A stretch of DNA of 64,000 nt from Victivallales bacterium (GTDB lineage Bacteria > Verrucomicrobiota > Lentisphaeria > Oligosphaerales > Oligosphaeraceae), in the NCBI GenBank assembly GCA_017417585.1, contig JAFPYX010000034.1, forward strand, positions 62,001-126,000. The letters run 5' to 3'. Every line of letters begins with the position of its first letter. The stretch's first letter is position 1. Shown here piece by piece: positions 54,664 to 63,492 of the stretch. Position numbers and translations under genes: made by a program. The notes under the pieces were generated by a model. It worked only from the letters and a program-made list of their open reading frames with translations. It did not search any database and was not told the DNA's origin.

Positions 54664-56064
54664 TTAGAGTAGTGCATATTTGGCGAGGAAGAGGATGGTG
54701 AGGACATACATCAGCGGATTGATGTCCTTGCGGCGTGGGGAGAAGAAATTCAAGATGGTCCAGGAGATGACGCCGGCGCAGATTCCCTCGGAGATGCTGT
54801 AGGCGAAGGGCATGATGAGGATGGTGAGGTATGCGGGGATGGCGTCAAGGTAGTTGTTGAATTCGATTTTGGTCACGCCGGAGAGCATGTAGAAACCTAC
54901 GATGATGAGTGCGGGCGCGGTGGCGAAACTGGGGATGGCGAGGAAGATTGGCGCGAAGAGCAGGGAGATCAGGAAGAGGAACGCGGTGGTCAATGCAGTG
55001 AGTCCAGTGCGGCCGCCTTCGGCCACGCCGGAGGCGGATTCGACGAAGGTGGTGACGGTGGAGGTGCCGAAGATGGCGCCGAACGAGGTGGCGAGGGAGT
55101 CGGAGAGCAGCGCTCCGCGGATGCGCGGGAGCTTGCCGTCCTTGTCAAGCATGTTCGCCTTGGTGGAGACGCCGATGAGGGTGCCCATGGTGTCGAAGAT
55201 GTCCACGAACATGAAGGCGAACATGATGATGATGAAGTTGAAGGACTTGACCAGCGCCCAGCCGGTGATTTCGGAGTCCCGCAGGGTCCATTCGGCCGGT
55301 TGGAAGAGGGCCCCGAAGAGGTGTGTGAACTGGCGGTAGGAGTTCTTGAATGTACTCAGGGAGAAACTAGGCAGCAGTGAGAAGCATTCGATTTCGGGAT
55401 CCACGACGTAGAGTCCGATCAATTGTGCGATGATGCCCAGAATCCAGGTGAGGAGGATGCCGTAGAGGATGGCCCCGCGGATGCCCTTGTGGAGGCCCCA
55501 TGCAGTCGCCAGCGTGCCGACGATTGCCAAGATGGCGCAGATGCCGTGGCCGGTGATGTTGCCCTTGCTGAAGGACTGGAAGGAGACGAGCGTGGGCGCG
55601 TCCACGATGATATGTGCGCTCTGGAGCGCGATGAAGGCGATGAAGAGGCCGATGCCGACGCTGACGGCGCTTTTCAGAGGCAGCGGGATGCAGTTGAAGA
55701 TGCTCTCTCGCACTTTGGTAAGCGAAAGAGCCAGGAAAATCAGTCCTTCCACGAAGACTGCGAGGAGCGCGAACTGCCAGGAGTAGCCCATGCCCAGCAC
55801 GACGGTGTAGGCGAAATAGGCGTTCAGACCCATGCCCGGTGCCAGCGCGAAGGGATAATTGGACAAGAAGGCCATCAGGCAGGTGCCGAAGAAGGCCGCC
55901 ATCGCAGTCGCGAAGAAGACGCCGCCCGCCGGCATTCCGGATGCACTCAGGATATTCGGATTCACCGCCAGGATGTAGGCCATGGCCAGAAAGGTCGTCA
56001 GTCCTGCCATCATTTCACGGCTGCGGGTGGTCTGGTTCTCTTGAAGTTTGAAGAAGTCTTTCAT
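54664..56064 (-). CDS. Purine permease, AzgA-like NCS2 family
   Basis: The 466-residue integral membrane protein starts at ATG 56064; the longer open frame is translated repeat sequence. Family features are MAGLTTFLAMAYILAVNP at the N terminus, APGMGLNAYFAY, and MFVDIFDTMGTLIGVSTKA in the middle, then GTSTVTTFVESASGV. These match the hypoxanthine/guanine/adenine transporters of the AzgA group. It lies 140 bases downstream of the adenine deaminase gene on the same strand. Together they make a purine uptake and deamination unit. Confidence 0.93.
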   Translation of the reverse strand: MKDFFKLQENQTTRSREMMAGLTTFLAMAYILAVNPNILSASGMPAGGVFFATAMAAFFGTCLMAFLSNYPFALAPGMGLNAYFAYTVVLGMGYSWQFALLAVFVEGLIFLALSLTKVRESIFNCIPLPLKSAVSVGIGLFIAFIALQSAHIIVDAPTLVSFQSFSKGNITGHGICAILAIVGTLATAWGLHKGIRGAILYGILLTWILGIIAQLIGLYVVDPEIECFSLLPSFSLSTFKNSYRQFTHLFGALFQPAEWTLRDSEITGWALVKSFNFIIIMFAFMFVDIFDTMGTLIGVSTKANMLDKDGKLPRIRGALLSDSLATSFGAIFGTSTVTTFVESASGVAEGGRTGLTALTTAFLFLISLLFAPIFLAIPSFATAPALIIVGFYMLSGVTKIEFNNYLDAIPAYLTILIMPFAYSISEGICAGVISWTILNFFSPRRKDINPLMYVLTILFLAKYALL

Positions 56065-56204
56065 TCCAGCGGAAAGGTATTGGAGGATAGAGAATAGAGG
56101 TGAGAGGTAAGAGGGTAGAGGGTAGAGGTGAGAGGGTACAAGGTACAAGGCTAGCCCTGCTAGTTCTGCTAGGGCGGCTAGTTCTGCTAGGGTGGCTAGT
56201 TTTT
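56065..56204. repeat. Short-word tandem repeats between azgA-like and ade genes
   Basis: AGAGGGTAGAGG words, GGTACAAGGTACAAGG, and two copies of an 18-base unit GCTAGTTCTGCTAGGGCG (about 56158-56196) fill the spacer. Similar GGTACAAGGTACA words occur at 39961-39980 and TAGAGGGTAGAGG words near 35648. Confidence 0.7.
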
Positions 56205-57866
56205 CTACACCAATTCGAAGCGGTCCACGTCCACCAGGCCCAAGTCGGTGAGTTTGAGGTGCGGGATGACTGCCAGCGGCAGGAAAGCCATCTGTAGGAA
56301 CGGTTCCCGCAGATTACAGCCGTAGTCATGCACCGTTTGTCGCAGTTGCAACAACTGCGTGGCGATGGTCTCGGCGGGCTTGTCGGAGAAGAGACCCGCA
56401 AAGGGCAGTGGAACCAGTGCGGTGACCGTACCGTCGCAGGTTGCGACAAAGCCACCTTGCGATTCACGCAATGCATTGATGGCGAGTGCCATGTCGGCGG
56501 GATTCGTGCCGATTACACAAAGGTTATGGGAGTCGTGACCGACGCTGGAGGCGATGGCGCCTTTCTTCAGACCGAAGCCACGCACATAGCCCCTGGCGAG
56601 ATTGCCGTTTTTGCCGTGGCGTTCAATCACCGCGATGGGCAGGACATCTTCATCGGTGGGAAGAAGCTCCAGGAAATCGGTGACCAGGTCGCCGTCCCGC
56701 ACTCCGATGACAGGGATGGACTTTTCGGGATTGGGAGCCATGGTGAAGTCTTCGGCAGTCATTTCCTTGCAGTGGACGGTGTTGCGGAATGGATTCGGGT
56801 TGGGCAGAACACCCGCGCCATAGCCGATGCCGGTGGCAGGGTGGCCGTGAACCAATACGTTGGCGACCTTGCAGTGCTCGAAGTTTGAGAGTAGAACGAT
56901 GTCCGCGCGTTTACCTGGCGCGATGATCCCCCGGTCGTCAAGGCCCAGTCCGCGTGCGGCGGACCAGCTGGCGACGCGGTATGCCACCAACGGCGAGACG
57001 CCTTTTGCGATAGTCTGTGCGATGATTCCGTCAATATATCCCAATTCCTTGAAATCAAGTGGATTGCGGTCATCCGTGCAGAAGGCCAGGAAGGGCGAGT
57101 TCTCAATGGTCAGCAGCGGCAGCATCGTATCCAGGTTGCGGGCGGCGCTGCCTTCGCGGATGAGGACCTGGAGTCCGCGACGCAATTTCTCCTGCGCCTC
57201 TGCCAGCGTGGAGCATTCGTGGTCATTGCGAACGCCGACCGAGATGTAGGCGTTCAAGTCCTTGCCGGACAGCAATGGGCAATGGCCGTCGATATGGTCA
57301 AACAACGAAACTTTCTGCAGGAGTTCATCGTCCTGATGCAAGACCCCTGGAACATTCATAAGTTCTGCAAGAGCTGCCTTGGGATGACGTTCGTGCCACT
57401 GCGCCAGGTCATCCGCAGTGATGGCAGCGCCGGAAGTCTCCAATTGGGTGGCGGGCACGCAGCTGGAGAGTCGCACCAGCATGGTCATCGTGAGTTTCTC
57501 CGCACATGCGAAGGAGTAATCGAAGGCGTCGGTACCGACCACGTTGGCCAATTCGTGCGGATCGCAGGCAACGGTGGTGACGCCATGCCGCAGGGCGCAC
57601 CGTTCGAATTCCGCAGGGGTCATCAGGGTGGATTCCAGATGCAAGTGCGCATCGATGAAACCGGGCACGGCGGTCAAGCCAGTGGCGTCCAGCTCCAGGT
57701 CGCCGGAATAGCCTTCACCCACGCCCACAATAAGGCCCTCGCTGTCGATGGCGATGTCCGCCAATTCGAATTCTCCGGTCGTCAGATGGAAAATTCGGGC
57801 GTTTTTGACGACCAGATGCGCTTTGCGCATGCCGCGCGCGGTGGCGATTCGTTCACTGAGGTTCAT
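56205..57866 (-). CDS. ade: Adenine deaminase
   Basis: The 553-residue enzyme deaminates adenine to hypoxanthine with ammonia release. The metal-dependent hydrolase core begins with GFIDAHLHLESTLMTP, including the HxH motif. VACDPHELANVVGTDA, IDGHCPLLSGKDL and FCTDDRNPLD follow, all diagnostic of bacterial adenine deaminase. The start is ATG 57866, before the conserved RIATARG stretch; the frame extends to 57914 without support. A TATATT box lies about 40 bases upstream. It pairs with the purine permease downstream. Confidence 0.94.
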   Translation of the reverse strand: MNLSERIATARGMRKAHLVVKNARIFHLTTGEFELADIAIDSEGLIVGVGEGYSGDLELDATGLTAVPGFIDAHLHLESTLMTPAEFERCALRHGVTTVACDPHELANVVGTDAFDYSFACAEKLTMTMLVRLSSCVPATQLETSGAAITADDLAQWHERHPKAALAELMNVPGVLHQDDELLQKVSLFDHIDGHCPLLSGKDLNAYISVGVRNDHECSTLAEAQEKLRRGLQVLIREGSAARNLDTMLPLLTIENSPFLAFCTDDRNPLDFKELGYIDGIIAQTIAKGVSPLVAYRVASWSAARGLGLDDRGIIAPGKRADIVLLSNFEHCKVANVLVHGHPATGIGYGAGVLPNPNPFRNTVHCKEMTAEDFTMAPNPEKSIPVIGVRDGDLVTDFLELLPTDEDVLPIAVIERHGKNGNLARGYVRGFGLKKGAIASSVGHDSHNLCVIGTNPADMALAINALRESQGGFVATCDGTVTALVPLPFAGLFSDKPAETIATQLLQLRQTVHDYGCNLREPFLQMAFLPLAVIPHLKLTDLGLVDVDRFELV

Positions 57867-58193
57867 GAGGGATTCTCTTGTTCTATCAGAGAGGCTTTCT
57901 TCCAATATAATCAAGGGAAGATTATTTTCCCCGATGGAACCCCAAATATGTTATGACCTCTGCGGAAAATGATTGGACTAGCTCCTGAATCCGTGAGTTA
58001 ACACCGTGGTGACGGGGTGTCACCACAACGCATCTCATCGGCGAGGCGCCGACGCTACGTCCTTTACGCAAATCCACGGATGCAGGTGATAGGTATTCTG
58101 TGCCCCCAACGTATATATAAGTTTGAATAACTTTGAAATCATTTCTGTTATTCTTTCCCATTCAATTCCATTCTTGAAAGGAACAAAAACACC
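57867..58193. other. Divergent intergenic region with two hairpins
   Basis: No gene is supported. It holds a candidate -10 box for ade (57904-57909, minus strand), the hairpin element at 57984-58086, and a TATATAAG box near 58112 that may serve the gene at 58194. Confidence 0.5.
57984..58086. repeat. Three-way-junction-like inverted repeat element, second member
   Basis: The outer stem CCTGAATCCGTG (57984-57995) pairs with CACGGATGCAGG (58075-58086) at 11 of 12 positions. It encloses GTGGTGAC-GGGGT-GTCACCAC (58006-58026, perfect) and TCGGCG-AGG-CGCCGA (58038-58052, perfect). The left arm matches that of the glnN leader at 13 of 15 positions. It lies between two divergent promoters rather than in a leader. 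Confidence 0.65.
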
Positions 58194-59123
58194 ATGTCAG
58201 AAACGAACGAAAACAAGTCCAAAGCGGAACAGATGAAAGCCACGGCCAATGCCGCATATCAGAAGGCCAGTGAAAAGGCGGATGCGCTCTACAACAAGCT
58301 GCCGCTGGATTCCATCAACGAGAAATTGGCAAGCAAAGGCATCAAGGTCGATGTCAAGAGCCGAAAATTCAAACTGGCACTGGCTGGGGTGGCGGCACTG
58401 CTGGTCGTCCTCCTCGTTTGGTTCGGCTGCCGGGGAGGCGAAAAGAATAATGCTGGCGGGGGAAGAAATAGTTCTGCAAAGGTCAATCCCAATGCGGCTT
58501 TTGTTTTCGGTCCTAAGTGGCACACAGATGAAGGAGTGGAATTTTTAAAATCATTGGTTCCTCAAGCACATGAATTTATGGCATGGTTTAAAACAGTTGA
58601 CAAACTTGGGATAAAGATGAGAGATTATCCTGAATTGCAAGTCAAATCCTTCAGGGAGATTTTGAAGTTCTTCCGAGAAAAAGAGGAATTTGAAAAGGTA
58701 TATCAGGAGCAACTTAAAGAAATTACTGCAGAGGATTCGACTTATCAGGTCGAAGTCAATCTCGAAAGACAAATGGAACTCAATCGTCATTGGCATTACA
58801 TCCAGGACAATTTCGTGAATTGCTTCAACCAGCGTCTGGGAGAAATCCGTAGTGTCTTCCAGGTGGTCGAACTGGATGTGCCCAGCCTGCGTCTCGAATC
58901 CAAAGCCGACGGCTACTCCGGCGAGGTGTGGCGCGGACAATGCAGGTTGTTTGACACCCAGACCGGCGCAGAGTTCATGGAGAACTTCTCCTGCATGATT
59001 GAATGGGACAAGAATGGCGACACAAAATACGACACGCGCAGCTATGACCGTCCGATTCGCCTGGAGTGGCTGTGGTTGCACGATGTCGGGCAGAACAACT
59101 ACCTGAGCGATCCGCGATACTAA
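58194..59123 (+). CDS. Membrane-anchored protein of unknown function
   Basis: The 309-residue protein starts after AAAGGAACAAAAACACC and has an N-terminal soluble coiled-coil-prone segment rich in Lys, Ala and Glu, then one transmembrane helix (about residues 62-81). A glycine/asparagine-rich linker and a C-terminal domain of about 200 residues with mixed charges follow. No family is recognised. The middle of the gene (about 58540-58790) is far more AT-rich than its ends, as if a domain came from elsewhere or has different codon constraints. It converges with the HrpB-like helicase gene. Confidence 0.75.
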   Translation: MSETNENKSKAEQMKATANAAYQKASEKADALYNKLPLDSINEKLASKGIKVDVKSRKFKLALAGVAALLVVLLVWFGCRGGEKNNAGGGRNSSAKVNPNAAFVFGPKWHTDEGVEFLKSLVPQAHEFMAWFKTVDKLGIKMRDYPELQVKSFREILKFFREKEEFEKVYQEQLKEITAEDSTYQVEVNLERQMELNRHWHYIQDNFVNCFNQRLGEIRSVFQVVELDVPSLRLESKADGYSGEVWRGQCRLFDTQTGAEFMENFSCMIEWDKNGDTKYDTRSYDRPIRLEWLWLHDVGQNNYLSDPRY

Positions 59124-59135
59124 TGTTACACGCGA

Positions 59136-59176
59136 AATAATAAATGGGCGTCAATCTGCGAACGGGATTGGCGCCC
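59136..59176 (-). terminator. Terminator after HrpB-like helicase
   Basis: On the minus strand GGGCGCCAATC (59176-59166) pairs with GATTGACGCCC (59156-59146) with one G-T pair, followed by the T-rich ATTTATTATTT. It lies 8 bases after the hrpB stop codon. Confidence 0.75.
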
Positions 59177-59184
59177 GAACGGTA

Positions 59185-61752
59185 TTACCGCCACTCGTGC
59201 TTGGGGTAGCGTCGGGAGAGCTGCGGCTTGATGGCGGGGTAGTGGATTTGCCAGAAGCGTGGGAGATCGTCGGTGATCTGGACGGTGCGGAAGTTGGGCG
59301 CCAATATGTCCAGCAGCACGGGGATGCGTCCGTCGGCGACGGTGATGGGACCGGCGACGTCGTAGAGTTCCTGGATGCGCGCGCGGCCCTTCGGGGGCTG
59401 TCCGGGATGGTATTCGATGCGCATCTTGCGGTTGCGCGGCAGGGGTACTGCGGCGGGCGCAAGCCGCTCGACGGCGGCGAGCTGCTTCGGAGTGAGGATG
59501 GCCTGCAGGAAGGGCAGGGCGGGCTTGTTGCGAACGGCGGCGTAGGTGCGTTCGCCCGCGCAGAGCGCCTGGCGGATGGCGCGGCATTCGGTGTCGGTGT
59601 ATTCTGGCAACTCCAGTTCAGGGAAATGCGGACGGAGGAAGCGCACGCGGTCAATCCATGCAGTGCACTTTTCGTCCCAGCCCAGCAGCGGGAGGGCGTT
59701 GGTGGACTCGATCTGTTCTGCGAGGAGCGCGGCGGCCTGGTCGGGCGGCGGGTCGTTGCGCACGGATTCCTCCAGCACCAGTCCAAGACAGGAGAGCGTG
59801 CGGCGGCGTAGGACTTGCTGTTTCACGCTGTCCCAGAAGATGTTGTCGTCTTCTTTCAATTCCTCTGGATATTGTTCCCAGAGCCACTCCTCGCGGATGC
59901 CGGAGGCCAGGGAGAGTTCGACTGTGGTTCCAGGGGAATTGCCGGCAGTGGTCTCACGAATTTCGGCGGCAATGAAGAGTGGCTCGTCCCGTACAAGGCT
60001 GCGGGGACTGAGCGTCGCACGCTTGCGCCCCTGGAGTTCACAGGAGAGCGTACCCTTGTCGAGTCGGCGGGCGAGGCGGTCGGGGAAGCATTCCAGGAGC
60101 AAACGTGCCAGTGCGGTTTCGGGGCTTTTACCCGCGCATTCTTGCGCGGGCACGGAACTGGCGGGCACGGAACTACGGAGGCTGGCCCACTCACGGGCGA
60201 TGTCACGGGCGGCGCCCGCCTGGATTCCGAGGCGTTCGCAGGCGTCCAGCGAAAAATGCTGCGCGGAAGCCTGCTGGACAAGGGAGAGTTGTGCAAGAAA
60301 ATCCGATTCCGGTGCATTTTGCCCAGAATTGTCTTGTTTTGTCTTGCGGAGGCTACCCCGCAGTTCGGTGAGTTGCCGTGCAGGCATGGTGCGTGCGGCG
60401 ATCAGCGGCCGCGAGGCGAGGATTGCCGCGCAACCACAGGCCAGGTCGTAGATGCCGAGTTGTGCGCTTCGCCAGAGCAGCAGTGCCAGGCGCGGATGGG
60501 TGGGGAAGGCGAGAACCGCGCGACCGGTGTTGGTCGCGGTGCCGTCGGGGTTCAGAAGACCGAGGTTGTGCAGGAGTGTCCTTGCGGCTTTCACGCTGTT
60601 TTCAGGGGGACGTTGGAACCACGGGAACCTCTCGTCGTCGGTCCACCCGGCGCAGTGGATTGCCAGCAGCGCGTCGGCGAGATCCACACGGACGACTTCC
60701 GGTGGCGTGTGGGGTGTCTTGTGGTCTTGTTCGAGGGCGTTCCAGAGTCGTCGGCAGACGCCCGGGGCCTCGCGTCCGGCGCGTCCGGCGCGCTGCTGGG
60801 CGGAGTCGCGGGAGATGGGGACGGTCTCCAGAATGTCGATGCCGCGCACGGCATCGTAGCGGCTCTGCTTGACCAGACCGGAGTCGATGACGATGCGGAC
60901 GCCGGGGATGGTGAGGCTGGTCTCGGCGATGTTGGTCGCCAGAATGACCTTTCGGCGTTGAGCGGGATTCATCACGGCGCGCTGCGCCTCGGGCGGCAGG
61001 TCGCCATAGAGGGGCAGGATGTCCAGCGGCTCGGAATACTTTCGATGGCGGATTTCCTCTTCGCAGCGGCGGATTTCGCCGACGCCGGGCAGGAACACCA
61101 GCACGTCGCCCGGGTGGTGTTCCGTGGCTTCGCGCAGGCTCTCCGCCACGGCGGGATAGAGTTCCGGAAGGTCGGTGCGCCGGATGTAGGAGATGTCCAC
61201 GGGATGGAGGCGTCCCTCGGAGGCAAGTGCAGGGCAGTCGCCGAGGTAGCGGGAGACCGCATCGGCATCCAGCGTGGCGCTCATCACCACAAGCCGGAGG
61301 TCGGGCCGTTGTTTTTGCTGGAGGTCGCGTGCCATTGCCAGTCCCAGGTCGGCGTTGAGGCTGCGCTCGTGAAACTCATCGAATACGATTGCACCGTAGT
61401 CTTTGAGTTCGTCTGGATTCAACAGCATGCGCGTGAGAATCCCCTCGGTGACGAAGAGCAGACGCGTTTGCGCGGAGACCGCGCGGTCAAAGCGGGTGAC
61501 GAAACCCACGGCCTCGCCGAGCTTCCCGCCAAGCTCCCACGCGACTCGCTCTGCAAGCATCCGTGCGGCGAGCCGCCGCGGCTGGAGAACCAATATCTTG
61601 CGCTCCGGCGGCAGCTCCTTCAGCAGCCACTGGGGAATCTGCGTGGACTTGCCGGAACCCGTCGGCGCGGTCACCACGCAGGCGTTCTGCTTGCATAATG
61701 TCGCGCAGAAGGCGCTTTCGATTTCATAGATCGGCAACGAGGATTTAATCAT
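59185..61752 (-). CDS. hrpB: ATP-dependent RNA helicase, HrpB-like
   Basis: The 855-residue DEAH-type helicase has Walker A TAPTGSGKSTQ (residues 28-38), FDEFHERSL, SATLD, and the motif VI segment QQRAGRAGREAPG. A helicase-associated domain and the HrpB-specific C-terminal domain follow. Between about residues 529 and 545 the chain carries SSVPASSVPAQECAG, encoded by an 8-bp-stem palindrome flanked by a 15-bp tandem repeat. The same palindrome is inserted in the GH63-like gene at 25.5 kb. The gene lies 17 bases after waaA and probably shares its transcript. Confidence 0.92.
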   Translation of the reverse strand: MIKSSLPIYEIESAFCATLCKQNACVVTAPTGSGKSTQIPQWLLKELPPERKILVLQPRRLAARMLAERVAWELGGKLGEAVGFVTRFDRAVSAQTRLLFVTEGILTRMLLNPDELKDYGAIVFDEFHERSLNADLGLAMARDLQQKQRPDLRLVVMSATLDADAVSRYLGDCPALASEGRLHPVDISYIRRTDLPELYPAVAESLREATEHHPGDVLVFLPGVGEIRRCEEEIRHRKYSEPLDILPLYGDLPPEAQRAVMNPAQRRKVILATNIAETSLTIPGVRIVIDSGLVKQSRYDAVRGIDILETVPISRDSAQQRAGRAGREAPGVCRRLWNALEQDHKTPHTPPEVVRVDLADALLAIHCAGWTDDERFPWFQRPPENSVKAARTLLHNLGLLNPDGTATNTGRAVLAFPTHPRLALLLWRSAQLGIYDLACGCAAILASRPLIAARTMPARQLTELRGSLRKTKQDNSGQNAPESDFLAQLSLVQQASAQHFSLDACERLGIQAGAARDIAREWASLRSSVPASSVPAQECAGKSPETALARLLLECFPDRLARRLDKGTLSCELQGRKRATLSPRSLVRDEPLFIAAEIRETTAGNSPGTTVELSLASGIREEWLWEQYPEELKEDDNIFWDSVKQQVLRRRTLSCLGLVLEESVRNDPPPDQAAALLAEQIESTNALPLLGWDEKCTAWIDRVRFLRPHFPELELPEYTDTECRAIRQALCAGERTYAAVRNKPALPFLQAILTPKQLAAVERLAPAAVPLPRNRKMRIEYHPGQPPKGRARIQELYDVAGPITVADGRIPVLLDILAPNFRTVQITDDLPRFWQIHYPAIKPQLSRRYPKHEWR
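60131..60150. repeat. In-frame palindrome in the HrpB-like gene
   Basis: CCCGCGCA-TTCT-TGCGCGGG is a perfect 8-bp stem with a 4-base loop. It is followed by two tandem GCGGGCACGGAACT(G) units (about 60146-60174). The frame is preserved. The same stem is present at 25567-25586. Confidence 0.9.
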
Positions 61753-61769
61753 AAATTTAATATCTTATT

Positions 61770-63068
61770 TTATTTCAATATATTAAAGATAATTTCTAGA
61801 GTTTTTGCGATGGCGCCGCGGTGCTTTTCGACGGTGGCGCGGGCATGTGCGCCAAGTTCGTTGCGCACGGCGTCATTCTCGGCGAGTCGCAGAAGCGTGG
61901 GAAGGAGTTCGGCGTTGGAGGCGAAGGCAAGCGCGGAGTTCTCGGCCTGGAAGATATCATGGACCTGCCGGAAGTTCTCCATGTGCGGACCATAGATGAT
62001 GGCCTTGCCGAAGATGGCCGGCTCGATGATGTTGTGGCCGCCATTCTGCCCATCCAGGCTCTTGCCCACGAAACATACGTCGGATGCCTGATAGTAGTTC
62101 ATCAACTGGCCGGTGGTATTCACCAATAGCACATCTGCAGTGCCGACGCCCGCCGGAAGCATGCTCTCGACCGGTTGCACGGAACGCCACGCGAGCCTTC
62201 GCGAAGCAAGTATCTTGACTACCGCCGCCGCCCGTTCGGCGTGCCGAGGAACCAGCACCATCCGCCATTCTGGATGCGCTTCGCGCAGTTCCAGGAAGGC
62301 GTCGCAAATGACCTCCTCCTCGCCCTCGTGCGTGCTGCCAACGCAGAAGAGCGGATGCTTTCCTGCTCCGAAGGCTTCTGCCAAAGGTGTGGCGACATCC
62401 GCTCCAGTACGGTCTGGCACCTGGTCGAACTTGACGGTTCCCACCGTGTGGATGCGTTCGTCCGGCCCGATGACGCGCTCTAGCCGCGCCTGGTCCTCTG
62501 GCGTCTGCATGCACAATGCGCTGAAGGAGCGGAAGATCTTGCGGAAGACGAAACCCCAGCGGGCATAGCCCGCGCTGGACTTGTCCGAAAGCCGCCCATT
62601 GACCAGCACGACAGGAATGCCGCGGCGGTGTGTCTGCAGAATCAGCTGAGGCCAGATCTCGACTTCCAGGATGGCCAGGAGCCGAGGCCGTACAAGATTC
62701 AGGGTGTGCCAGACCATCCAGCAGATGTCCAGCGGACAGTAGATGGCCACCACGTCCGGCGGGAGCTTCTTGGTCGCGGTGGCGAAACCGGTGGAGGTCC
62801 CGCAGGAGAAGACGATTTCGACTCCTGGGTCGCGTGCACGCCACGCCTGGATGAACGACAACGCCTCGATGGCCTCGCCGACGCTCACCGCATGGATCCA
62901 AACTGGCGCCTTGAGCGCCTTGAGGCGGGTCTTTGTGGCCGTCGGGAAGATGCCGAAACGCTCCCAGAAGTCCTTCGTGAGCCCGCCTCGACGGATGCAA
63001 TGCACGGCGTAGAAGGGCAGGTAAAGCAGGACCAGCAGCGGAAATAGAATGGTGTAGAGAATCAGCAT
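61770..63068 (-). CDS. waaA: 3-deoxy-D-manno-octulosonic acid transferase
   Basis: The 432-residue membrane-associated glycosyltransferase (GT30) adds Kdo to lipid A precursors. Features are an N-terminal hydrophobic helix, WIHAVSVGEAIEA, ILEVEIWPQLI, VNGRLSDKSSAGYARW, and the donor-binding GGHNIIEPAIFGKAIIYGPHMENF near the C terminus. It demonstrates a lipopolysaccharide outer membrane. It starts an operon with the HrpB-like helicase and has a TATATTAT box about 40 bases upstream. Confidence 0.95.
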   Translation of the reverse strand: MLILYTILFPLLVLLYLPFYAVHCIRRGGLTKDFWERFGIFPTATKTRLKALKAPVWIHAVSVGEAIEALSFIQAWRARDPGVEIVFSCGTSTGFATATKKLPPDVVAIYCPLDICWMVWHTLNLVRPRLLAILEVEIWPQLILQTHRRGIPVVLVNGRLSDKSSAGYARWGFVFRKIFRSFSALCMQTPEDQARLERVIGPDERIHTVGTVKFDQVPDRTGADVATPLAEAFGAGKHPLFCVGSTHEGEEEVICDAFLELREAHPEWRMVLVPRHAERAAAVVKILASRRLAWRSVQPVESMLPAGVGTADVLLVNTTGQLMNYYQASDVCFVGKSLDGQNGGHNIIEPAIFGKAIIYGPHMENFRQVHDIFQAENSALAFASNAELLPTLLRLAENDAVRNELGAHARATVEKHRGAIAKTLEIIFNILK

Positions 63069-63108
63069 GGCAGGAGATTCACTGTGAGGAAGATTTGGTT
63101 ATGACGAC

Positions 63109-63116
63109 ATAATATA
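63109..63116 (-). promoter_or_regulatory. Candidate -10 box (TATATTAT) for waaA
   Basis: The minus strand reads GGCTCTATATTATGTCG, 41 bases before the waaA start codon. Confidence 0.5.
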
Positions 63117-63218
63117 GAGCCTCGCGCTTTGCCAACCCCGGAAATCCCAAGCCTTTTTCTCCGTGCGACCTTGAATTACTCTCCGGCGGCATTATTTTAA
63201 AAGCCATTCCCATTTCGG

Positions 63219-63295
63219 GTGCCCGTAGCTCAATTGGATAGAGCGTCTGCCTCCGGAGCAGAAGGTTACAGGTTCAAGCCCTGCCGGGCATACCA
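63219..63295 (+). tRNA. tRNA-Arg (anticodon CCG), CCA encoded
   Basis: The acceptor stem GTGCCCG (63219-63225) pairs with CGGGCAT (63285-63291). Then come TA, a D-arm GCTC...GAGC, the anticodon arm TCTGC-CTCCGGA-GCAGA with anticodon CCG, and a T-arm with GGTTCAAGCCC whose outermost pair is A-C. The discriminator is A and CCA is encoded (63293-63295). A terminator follows. Confidence 0.95.
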
Positions 63296-63319
63296 GGGAG
63301 TCATGGCAAAATCGATATT

Positions 63320-63381
63320 CGGGCCTTCAGCCGCATGGATCCAAAGGAGTCGGTGCGACAACGAAGGCCCGTTTGGTTTTT
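63320..63381 (+). terminator. Rho-independent terminator after tRNA-Arg
   Basis: CGGGCCTTC (63320-63328) pairs with GAAGGCCCG (63363-63371), followed by TTTGGTTTTT. The loop is 34 bases. Confidence 0.75.
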
Positions 63382-63492
63382 ATTGTTCCACGCGCTACAT
63401 TATATGCGTTGATTGGACAAGCGTAAAGAACACCTTTAGAGGCCTCTTATGGTTTTGGTGACGAAGTCCTGAATCCTACAGCGTTAACACCG

